From contig JBOFLO010000038.1 of assembly GCA_051657905.1 (NCBI GenBank), positions 1 through 29,279 on the forward strand: DNA of 29,279 bases, in the 5' to 3' direction. The position numbers and the translations under genes were made by a program. Every line of letters begins with the position of its first letter. The stretch's first letter is position 1. The notes under the pieces are model-generated. The model was not told the DNA's origin and ran no database searches. It saw only the letters and a program-made list of their open reading frames with translations. Shown here in pieces: positions 15,084 through 21,725 of the stretch. The stretch comes from JBOFLO01 sp051657905 (GTDB lineage: Bacteria > Patescibacteriota > Gracilibacteria > UBA1369).

Positions 15084-16239
15084 TCTTGATTACTTCAAAA
15101 TGTAAGTGAATACCAGTCACACCTCTCACATTACCAGTATTACCCATTTTACCAATCACTTGGCCTTGTTCAACAGTATCACCTACACTAACTGCTAATG
15201 TTTCCAAATGACCATATAGGGTCTTCAAACCATTTCCATGGTTAATAATAATGTGATTTCCATAACCTCCGCCCCAAGTACCACTGGAAGCTTTTTCTAC
15301 AGTTCCACCCATAGTCGCCCAAATTGGTGGTTTGCTTCTATCAGCAATATCATAAGCATAATGTCCGGCACGGAAACCTTGAGTTAAATTACCTCTGGTT
15401 GGGTAAAGCATGCTTCCATCAGCCACAACACTTGTATTGTTAGCTCCAATTTCTGAACCAGAAACGGTTACAGAAGAACCGACATTCCCGGTAACTCTTG
15501 CATTTGTACCAACTCTGGAAGGATTATTTCTAGCAATAATAACCGGTAAAGGTTTTGCCCCAGGCACAAACAAAGCTTGATCAGCCTGCAATGTTGCGGA
15601 ACTTTCCAAACCATTCTGTTTCAAGATAGCTTCTTCTGAAACACTGTATAAACTAGCAATTTTTTTAATATCCTGGCCTTTTTCCACCTTATGAGTAACT
15701 CCATCCACCGGTGGGATTAACAATTTCTGCCCAATTTTAAGAGTAGAAGTTGAACTTAATCCATTTTCCCAAAGCACAGTATTAGTCTTTAATCCGTATT
15801 CTTCAGCAATTGTTGAAATAGTTTGACCAGATTCCACTTCATGCACAAATCTACCATTCATCGTACTTCTGTCCGCCAATTCAGTTTGAGGATTGATTTT
15901 CGGAATATAACCATCCTGATCAGCAATCACAAAATCTTCCGCAGTATAATAATCCGCCACACCCTCTAATTGAGGAGCATAGTAAGAATTATGAGAATAA
16001 ACATTAGCTGGAGTAATGGCTCCAATTACAAATAAACCAGTAACCGCAAAACTAACTGATTTGAACAGTTTATTGGCTGGGTTAACATTCTTGTTTAAAT
16101 TTCTACCACGGCCTTTTGCACCAACCCAGGATTTTGCTGAGCTGATTGGTTTACTGATAGCATTTAACATTCCTAAGGCATTGGCCCCAGCAAAAACCTT
16201 TTTATGTCTTGCTTTTCTGGCCGCCACATTTGCTTCCAA
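15049..16239 (-). CDS. LysM-LysM-peptidase M23 cell-wall endopeptidase
   Basis: A secreted or membrane-anchored peptidoglycan hydrolase. Residues 1-60 are basic and cytoplasmic, followed by a TM or uncleaved signal anchor (61-79). LysM1 is at 131-177 (FVHEVESGQTISTIAEEYGL) and LysM2 at 182-227, both binding glycan strands. The M23 domain begins near 281: zinc ligands His293 and Asp297 (HYAYD), then YGHLE and the terminal His378-x-His380 (HLHFE), all present. It cleaves peptide cross-bridges. TTG 16237-16239 is chosen because GGAG lies 8 bases upstream and no ATG/GTG/TTG precedes it in frame. It overlaps yidD by 35 bases. A structured gap precedes it. Confidence 0.92.
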   Translation of the reverse strand: MEANVAARKARHKKVFAGANALGMLNAISKPISSAKSWVGAKGRGRNLNKNVNPANKLFKSVSFAVTGLFVIGAITPANVYSHNSYYAPQLEGVADYYTAEDFVIADQDGYIPKINPQTELADRSTMNGRFVHEVESGQTISTIAEEYGLKTNTVLWENGLSSTSTLKIGQKLLIPPVDGVTHKVEKGQDIKKIASLYSVSEEAILKQNGLESSATLQADQALFVPGAKPLPVIIARNNPSRVGTNARVTGNVGSSVTVSGSEIGANNTSVVADGSMLYPTRGNLTQGFRAGHYAYDIADRSKPPIWATMGGTVEKASSGTWGGGYGNHIIINHGNGLKTLYGHLETLAVSVGDTVEQGQVIGKMGNTGNVRGVTGIHLHFEVIKNGVKQNPGNYF

Positions 16240-16535
16240 ATGCAGCTCTCCGCCTTCTAAGTCACCTACTAATGAATTGTAATTATTGATGGCTTTTAGA
16301 TTAAGATCTATTTACATCGCCAGCCTTCGTAACGGAACGTAACTTAAGCCAAAACGAATTTTGACTCAATAGCTTGGATGTAGCATTTCCTGCTCAACTT
16401 GGCATTGTTATTCTATTTGAATTCATGCCGACCATTTCCCTTTGCAATGCCAAGTTTAGCAGATTTTTTATTTTTTTCAAGTAATTCGTCGATTCTGTCA
16501 ACACGAACCCCTGTGATATCCGCAACAAATGGCTA
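16240..16535 (-). other. Structured intergenic region between rpsR and the M23 gene
   Basis: This 296-base gap holds two strong inverted repeats. One is 16390-16407/16445-16462: 18-bp arms with a single mismatch around a 37-base loop. The second is 16344-16354/16359-16369: 11 bp including two G.U pairs on the minus strand, closed by TTCG. Outer pairing of 16313-16318 with 16377-16382 could close a domain around the second. A minus-strand reading suggests an attenuator or riboswitch-like leader of the M23 gene. I could not match it to a known riboswitch. No convincing promoter is seen. Confidence 0.55.
16390..16477 (+). terminator. Long hairpin followed by T-tracts (plus-strand orientation)
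   Basis: On the plus strand the 18-bp stem ends at 16462 and is followed by ATTTTTTATTTTTTT, resembling an intrinsic terminator, though the 37-base loop is long. There is no plus-strand gene upstream, so it may end a small RNA or simply be a leader or rpsR 3' structure on the minus strand. Confidence 0.4.
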
Positions 16536-16751
16536 TTATCTCACGAATTTCAATAGTCCCATCATTCTTGCTCTCTTGATAGCTGTAGTTAACATTTTTT
16601 GATACTTCAAGCTCACACCAGTATAGTATCTAGGAACGATTTTTCCATATTTAGAAACGTATTTCTTCAATAAAGAAACATCTTTGTAATCAATATATTT
16701 GATTCCAGCTTTCTTGAAAGGACAAGGTTTATTGTATTTATTCTTAGGCAT
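16536..16751 (-). CDS. rpsR: 30S ribosomal protein bS18
   Basis: bS18 binds bS6 on the platform of the small ribosomal subunit. The 71-residue product has the conserved IKYIDYKDVSLLKKYVSKYGKI region, then the VPRYYTGVSLKYQKMLTTAIKRARMMGLLKF core. It is the third gene of the classic rpsF-ssb-rpsR operon, 25 bases after ssb. It ends with tandem in-frame stops TAA TAG. The frame beyond these stops stays open for 39 more codons (see findings). Identification is firm. Confidence 0.96.
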   Translation of the reverse strand: MPKNKYNKPCPFKKAGIKYIDYKDVSLLKKYVSKYGKIVPRYYTGVSLKYQKMLTTAIKRARMMGLLKFVR

Positions 16752-16776
16752 AGTATTTAAATTTCTGAAATTATAA

Positions 16777-17205
16777 TTATAAATTTAGGTCTGCATCGAT
16801 CATATCTCCTTCTGAAGAATAATCTTGATCGTTTGGCTCAGCGCCATCATCACTCATCATGGCATCATCTTGAGCTCTTTTATCCAACATAATCAAATCT
16901 TCCACCACCACTTCTGTGCGATATTTTTTACTTCCATCTGGTAAATCAAAGCGTCTGGTTTTTAAATAACCTTCCACATATACCAATTTCCCTCTGCGTA
17001 AAAATCTCTCACAAATCTCCGCCAATTTCGCCCAAGCAACTAATTCATGGAATTCCGCAGAAATCTGCTTTTGCCCATCTTTAGTTATCCATTCGCGATT
17101 AGTGGCCAAACCAAAAGCAGCAATTAACTGTCCATTGGTGGTTTGTTTGATTTCTGGATCTCTGGTCAGATTACCGACCAAAATAACTTTATTAACACTT
17201 CTCAT
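16777..17205 (-). CDS. ssb: Single-stranded DNA-binding protein
   Basis: SSB coats single-stranded DNA in replication, recombination and repair. The 142-residue product begins MRSVNKVILVGNLTRDPEIKQ, the standard OB-fold start. It continues with WAKLAEICERFLRRGKLVYVEGYLKTR and the last OB strand near residue 105. The tail is short, acidic and ends DADLNL rather than the usual DDDIPF. The final hydrophobic tip that docks partner proteins is therefore altered but still acidic-hydrophobic. It lies between rpsF (17 bases upstream) and rpsR. Confidence 0.95.
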   Translation of the reverse strand: MRSVNKVILVGNLTRDPEIKQTTNGQLIAAFGLATNREWITKDGQKQISAEFHELVAWAKLAEICERFLRRGKLVYVEGYLKTRRFDLPDGSKKYRTEVVVEDLIMLDKRAQDDAMMSDDGAEPNDQDYSSEGDMIDADLNL

Positions 17206-17222
17206 AGAGTTGGGTTAAAAGT

Positions 17223-17609
17223 TTATTGTTTTTTTGCTTCTTTTTCTGCTGCTTCAGCTTCTTTAGCTTCTGCATCAGCCTTTTCAATATCAGCCAAAGA
17301 TTTTGGTTCATATTTGAAAGGAGTTTTGATCAATAGGTGTCTGATTACCTCATTGTCCAATTTCAAGCTCATTTCTAATTCTTTGATTTCTGCAGGGTCA
17401 AAAGAAAAATTGAATACTGCATAATCACCTTTAGTTTTCTTTTTCATCGGATATCCTAAAGTTTTTTCTCCCCAGATATCTTCAAAAAACACTTCTCCGT
17501 GTTCATTTAACTGTTTTTTAAGAGCAGTTAATCTCTTTTTTACGGCATCCTGGCCGATTTCTGAATCGATGATTACCATCAATTCATACTTGTTTTCCAC
17601 GTTTTTCAT
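17223..17609 (-). CDS. rpsF: 30S ribosomal protein bS6
   Basis: bS6 forms a heterodimer with bS18 on 16S rRNA. The 128-residue protein has the ferredoxin-like fold: YELMVIIDSEIG, the EDIWGEKTLGYPMKKKTKGDYAVFNF strand block, and VIRHLLIKTPF. Its C-terminal 30 residues are an Ala/Glu/Lys helical tail (KADAEAKEAEAAEKEAKKQ), a common variable extension in bS6. It heads the rpsF-ssb-rpsR operon. Upstream on the minus strand is a possible promoter (TTGTCA and TATTAT, 19 bp apart). In many bacteria bS6:bS18 binds its own leader; I did not identify that motif here. Confidence 0.96.
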   Translation of the reverse strand: MKNVENKYELMVIIDSEIGQDAVKKRLTALKKQLNEHGEVFFEDIWGEKTLGYPMKKKTKGDYAVFNFSFDPAEIKELEMSLKLDNEVIRHLLIKTPFKYEPKSLADIEKADAEAKEAEAAEKEAKKQ

Positions 17610-17719
17610 TCTTTGTTCGGGTTAAATAATACTTAAGCCTTTTATCTTGTTGACAAAAAGCACAAAGAAAAGCTGCCTGAATTTATCAGAAGAGTTTTAC
17701 TAATGCAAGCCAAATATGC

Positions 17720-17725
17720 TAGAAT
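17720..17725 (+). promoter_or_regulatory. Extended -10 promoter element for the 17769 operon
   Basis: TGC-TAGAAT has the TG of an extended -10 and a near-consensus hexamer. The corresponding -35 (17697-17702, TTACTA, 17 bp upstream) is weak. Transcription would begin near 17732, ahead of the ATG at 17769 and beyond the alternative ATG at 17703. Confidence 0.45.
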
Positions 17726-17768
17726 AATAGGATATTTAAAAGGCGGAATAAACTTTTATCCCAGCATT

Positions 17769-18425
17769 ATGACCATCAAACACAAAATTAAAAATCTCAA
17801 GCATCGAGTTTTCCCTAAGAATAAGCCAGATCGAAAGGTTTATGTCCTGGAAAGTGACCATCCTGAACGACCGGATTTAATTTTGCCGGAAAATCAAATT
17901 CACAAATCCGTTTTTGAAGAAAATCATGCTTTGGATGAACATCCTGAGAAATCCTTTACTAAAGCCATTTTTTCTTGGATTGCTCCAGAATACCATCAAC
18001 ATCCTAAGTCCGTTCGCTGGTGGGTTACGGCAGCAATCATTATGTTGATTGCCCTGGTTTTAGAGGCTGTTAGCGGAAATTGGACGTTTTTGGTGGCTAC
18101 TTTAATTTTTGCTTTGGTGTATTGGTACACCCAGATTCACCACCCACCTCGTCATACCAAAATTGTAATTTCTTCCATGGGTGTGAAAATCGGCCATACC
18201 ACTCATCCCTACAGCCAAATCAAGAATTTTTGGCTCATTTATAACCCTCCAGAAGTCAAAAAACTTTATTTACGTTTGCGTCGTTATTACCTAGCTGATT
18301 TAGTTCTTGAATTGGAAAATCAGGATCCTTTAGCCATTCGTGAGTTTTTGCAAAAGCATGTGGAGGAATTGCCAGATCAAAAAGAAACAGTATCAGATTT
18401 TATTCTAAGAACTTTTAAACTCTAA
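17769..18425 (+). CDS. Two-TM membrane protein with C-terminal PH-like domain, unrecognised
   Basis: From the ATG at 17769 the product is 218 residues (240 if started at ATG 17703, which lies ahead of the likely -10). The first ~85 residues are polar and basic, then two adjacent membrane segments (WWVTAAIIMLIALVLEAV and WTFLVATLIFALVYWY). A ~90-residue soluble part begins RHTKIVISSMGVKIGHTTHPY and continues with alternating strands and a final helix. This is compatible with a bacterial PH-like domain but not proof. It lies 2 bases before the next gene and leads a five-gene run containing a VirB6-like protein. A structural role in that membrane system is inferred. Confidence 0.75.
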   Translation: MTIKHKIKNLKHRVFPKNKPDRKVYVLESDHPERPDLILPENQIHKSVFEENHALDEHPEKSFTKAIFSWIAPEYHQHPKSVRWWVTAAIIMLIALVLEAVSGNWTFLVATLIFALVYWYTQIHHPPRHTKIVISSMGVKIGHTTHPYSQIKNFWLIYNPPEVKKLYLRLRRYYLADLVLELENQDPLAIREFLQKHVEELPDQKETVSDFILRTFKL

Positions 18426-18427
18426 AA

Positions 18428-20002
18428 ATGAGTGAACAAGCCAACAATCAGGCTGAACAAAAAAATGAAAAATTACCGAAAACCGGTGCGGATTTGTCAA
18501 AAGAAACTTTACCAGCCACGCCAGGAATCAAGTCAGAAACTGTAGAAGACAAAGCTTTTGCCGACAAATTATCTGAAAAAAGCGATCAATATGAGAAAAA
18601 GCTGGAAGAGTTAAAGAAGAAATTTGACGCCAGTGGGTCTGTAGGTAAAAGCAAAACCGAGGTTTTATTTGCCAAACAAATTAATAAAATCCGTGATATC
18701 AAAGCCCGAAAACAAGCCGAATTTCAGAAGTTAATGATTGAAGAAAAATCCAAGAGACAGGAAATTATGCTTGGTGAAGCCGATCAAAGTTTCAATGAAG
18801 TGCATCAAAATTTAAGTGACATTATTGCTTATGTAGGCAGTTTTGACCAAATCGATAATCGTGAATTAGCTATAATTGAAGCCGTTTTAAACGGCATGTC
18901 CAAATTAAAAACCAATCCTCAGGCCGAAGCGCTTTTCCAAAAAACCTTAAAGAATCAGCCGCTGCAAAATCCTCAGGATTATGACCTAATCATTGGCTTA
19001 ATTCAGCCTGGAGAATTAAATCCTCAGAATAACCCAGGCAAACTCTTCGAATCCTGCCAGTCCGGTGTTGTGATTGCCATGATGTCTCCAGAAGAAAAAT
19101 TACTTCTAACGCAAAGAATTATCCAAACAAAATCGCCGCAAGAAGCATCTAGTTTAATTGATGCCTTCGTAACTTATAAGATTTTGACCATTGATCAATT
19201 AAATTACCTGATCGCTCAAAATCAGCTCCCTGAACCACTTAAAACCGAATTCACTCAGAAAATGGAAAATGGCGAAATCGGCAAAAATGTCCAGACTTAC
19301 GAACAAATTATCGAACGCTCCGCTCAACAAAATGCCGCTTCCACCGCCAAAAACCCGGTTTGGAAAGCCGCCGGAACACCTGGTTTAATGGCTCTTTCCG
19401 CGCTCTGGGGTGCCGCCACTATGCTGGTGAATTTCAGTGCCAATTTTGATTACAAAGATTTGTCCGGAAGTGCCAAAAGAATTTTGACCAATCCGTACAT
19501 GGGGCTTGGGGCTGCCGCTTTTGGTGTCGGCGCAGTGGGTTTGGCTCCGATGATTGCTCCCAAGACTTATGAACAAGGACGTGAATATCTCAAAGGTACT
19601 TTTAGCAAAGAACATCAGCAAAATCGTGATCTCGAGGCCCGTGATGAACTGGGTGGGCTTACTCTTGATTTACTTGGAAAACATCCGTATTTGAAAAAAT
19701 TTCTTCTGGAAAAAGATTTGCAAACCAAAAAAACCGGTTTGGACTTATTGATTGAACAATTCGAAATAGCCAAGGCTTCTAAAAAAGATTTGAAAATAAA
19801 TTTCCAGGCCTTGCGTGAAAGTGCTGGGGAAAATCAAAAAATCTTACTGAATCGTGCTTTAGGAATGGCTAACAGTAACGAAAATTATCTATCTCAGGAA
19901 TTGACCAATTTAACTATGACAGCTTTCCCAATTGGCCTTAAAAATAATGAAAAGTTTCAAAAATTTATCGAAGAATCTAACCGCAAGCAGGGAATATCAT
20001 GA
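18428..20002 (+). CDS. Large protein with coiled coil and two membrane segments, unrecognised
   Basis: The 524-residue product has a low-complexity polar start with an LPKTG-like pentapeptide at residues 16-20, which is not in a sorting position. A charged coiled coil follows (about 50-115: DQYEKKLEELKKKFD, KARKQAEFQKLMIEEKSKRQ). A helical middle domain precedes hydrophobic segments near 317-336 and 357-376. A soluble C-terminal ~145 residues follows. There is no signal peptide, so both ends probably face the cytoplasm. The stop overlaps the next start as ATGA, showing tight coupling and that TGA is a stop here. I do not recognise the family; membership of a T4SS-like operon is inferred from the VirB6-like neighbour. 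Confidence 0.82.
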   Translation: MSEQANNQAEQKNEKLPKTGADLSKETLPATPGIKSETVEDKAFADKLSEKSDQYEKKLEELKKKFDASGSVGKSKTEVLFAKQINKIRDIKARKQAEFQKLMIEEKSKRQEIMLGEADQSFNEVHQNLSDIIAYVGSFDQIDNRELAIIEAVLNGMSKLKTNPQAEALFQKTLKNQPLQNPQDYDLIIGLIQPGELNPQNNPGKLFESCQSGVVIAMMSPEEKLLLTQRIIQTKSPQEASSLIDAFVTYKILTIDQLNYLIAQNQLPEPLKTEFTQKMENGEIGKNVQTYEQIIERSAQQNAASTAKNPVWKAAGTPGLMALSALWGAATMLVNFSANFDYKDLSGSAKRILTNPYMGLGAAAFGVGAVGLAPMIAPKTYEQGREYLKGTFSKEHQQNRDLEARDELGGLTLDLLGKHPYLKKFLLEKDLQTKKTGLDLLIEQFEIAKASKKDLKINFQALRESAGENQKILLNRALGMANSNENYLSQELTNLTMTAFPIGLKNNEKFQKFIEESNRKQGIS

Positions 20003-21696
20003 AGCAATTAAACCAAACATTTCGAAGCAGAGCGCATCAATTGGTTCTGCAAATTATCGAAGATAAAGCTGAGAACAAGCCTTATCTGCTGCTTGATGCC
20101 CTTTTTGATCGCGAATTTAAAGGCAGTCTTGATCATTATCCAAATTTTAAGCAAGATTGGCTCTTTCCATATTTTGCTGAGGCTAAAAAAGCCAGCGGCG
20201 CCCCTTTTGCTGGTATTGATAATCAGTCTGAGCAAATTTTCTTCTTAAATCAATTAAAGTCTCAAATCCGCCATCTTACCTATAATTTCAAAAAACTGGA
20301 TTTGATTTTTCCTAAGCAAATCAATGCTCCTGCCAACGCCCCTACCGCCCAACCGGATTTCCACTATTCCACCATGGAAAAGAATCTAGTCTTGATTGGC
20401 TTGGTTCTACCGGTCCTCCATTCACTTGAACAAAAAGAAATCAATAAGGTCTCCGCCGCTCAAGGCCAGACAACAACTTCTCAAACTTCCGAACAGGCAA
20501 ATCCTTATGAAAGTTTGGATAAGGAATTACTGGTTCAGGGAATGAATGGTGAATTCAATCAAATTATCACCTACAACGATTTACAAAAACTCTATATCCA
20601 AGTTCAGGAAATGCGCTCCAATGGCGTAGATCAGGCTCAAATTATTCAATTTTTACGCGCCGAATTGCAAGCAAAGGGAATACGCACTACTGAAAATGGT
20701 GAAATTATTCCTTTTATCTCCGGCCTTCAGTCCCAAGAAACCTCTGATTCTGGTGAAGAATCACTTTCCATTGATCAGGCCTTTGCCTTGATGGATCAAC
20801 GTATGGGTCTGAAAGTGCAACAGTCGATTATGATTGCCAGTAAAGGAAATCTCTCTTTGCCTGCCGTCGATATTAATTACTTTAAAAACAATGGCGAAAC
20901 CCTAGTTTTGGGCGGTGTTGATGTTTTCTTCGACTCCAGCGGAAGGCTTTCTTCTGAAAATATTCCCGGAAACAACTTCCTGATGTTTTTCCGTGATGCT
21001 AACGGCGATTTAGCTTTAGTAAGCGGAAATAAACAATCTTATCGCAATGAAAATAAAACCGATTATGGCTTTTTAATCAGCCGTGATGGCGATCAAATTC
21101 ATGAAAATGATCCAGGCTTTGCCCTAGCTGATGAAGATTTGGATCAAACTGAATTGCCTTTAGCAACTTTGCTGGAAAATAAAGGCCAACCTGAACAATT
21201 CAGCCCTGAAAATATCCCTCAAACCATTGTTATTGCTAAACCAAAAAGCAATCGCGCCTCTTTGCAACAAGCTAATGCACCCATCACAAATAGCGAAACT
21301 GAAATAGACGGTGAAGTACAAATGCCTGTTAATCAAAGCGGTTTGTCCTACATTCCTATTAAATTCAAACCATTAACTGGTCCATTGGATATTCCTCGCT
21401 CAAACAATCCGCAACAAGTCACAGTAACTGAAAAAACCTCCATAAAATTACCCCCATCCGGCAGCAAAATCACCCAACCTTTGGCTCGCGCTCCTCAACC
21501 AAACCAAACTCAAACGACTCCCGCCAGAACCAACAGCCAAACCACCACTCAACAACCCCCACGCCGCAAACTCTCCCCAACTGCTCAAGCCGACTCCGCT
21601 CCGTCTAAAACTCCCAATTTCATGCTTCGCTCTCTGGTAACCCAGGGCGCCACCGTTTCCGGAGTACTCGGCAGTATCATCACTTTTCTTTCCTAA
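19999..21696 (+). CDS. Large protein with Pro/Thr/Gln-rich region and C-terminal membrane anchor, unrecognised
   Basis: The 565-residue product shows an N-terminal helical part (about 1-140, RSRAHQLVLQIIEDKAENKP) and a linker. A globular region near 230-360 (SIDQAFALMDQRMGLKVQQSIM, then beta-like GGVDVFFDSSGRLSS and FLMFFRDANGDLALVSGNK) follows. From about 400 it becomes low complexity, rich in Pro, Gln, Thr and Asn. It ends in a hydrophobic segment (SLVTQGATVSGVLGSIITFLS) typical of a tail anchor. No signal peptide is visible. Translation is coupled to the previous gene by a 4-base overlap, and the VirB6-like gene follows 29 bases later. The architecture suggests a cytoplasmic protein tethered to the membrane complex. 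Confidence 0.8.
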   Translation: MKQLNQTFRSRAHQLVLQIIEDKAENKPYLLLDALFDREFKGSLDHYPNFKQDWLFPYFAEAKKASGAPFAGIDNQSEQIFFLNQLKSQIRHLTYNFKKLDLIFPKQINAPANAPTAQPDFHYSTMEKNLVLIGLVLPVLHSLEQKEINKVSAAQGQTTTSQTSEQANPYESLDKELLVQGMNGEFNQIITYNDLQKLYIQVQEMRSNGVDQAQIIQFLRAELQAKGIRTTENGEIIPFISGLQSQETSDSGEESLSIDQAFALMDQRMGLKVQQSIMIASKGNLSLPAVDINYFKNNGETLVLGGVDVFFDSSGRLSSENIPGNNFLMFFRDANGDLALVSGNKQSYRNENKTDYGFLISRDGDQIHENDPGFALADEDLDQTELPLATLLENKGQPEQFSPENIPQTIVIAKPKSNRASLQQANAPITNSETEIDGEVQMPVNQSGLSYIPIKFKPLTGPLDIPRSNNPQQVTVTEKTSIKLPPSGSKITQPLARAPQPNQTQTTPARTNSQTTTQQPPRRKLSPTAQADSAPSKTPNFMLRSLVTQGATVSGVLGSIITFLS

Positions 21697-21725
21697 AATA
21701 AAAAATCGACCAAAACCAAACACAT

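Noticed and set aside
16240..16535. c-di-AMP (ydaO) or other known riboswitch before the M23 gene
   Set aside because: The conserved ydaO core and other consensus motifs I know are absent; only generic hairpins are present.
17703..17768. Longer start for the two-TM protein
   Set aside because: ATG 17703 precedes the extended -10; the 22 extra residues overlap the promoter.
18428..20002. LPxTG sorting signal in the 524-aa protein
   Set aside because: LPKTG is at residues 16-20 of the N-terminus, without the C-terminal hydrophobic segment needed by sortase.
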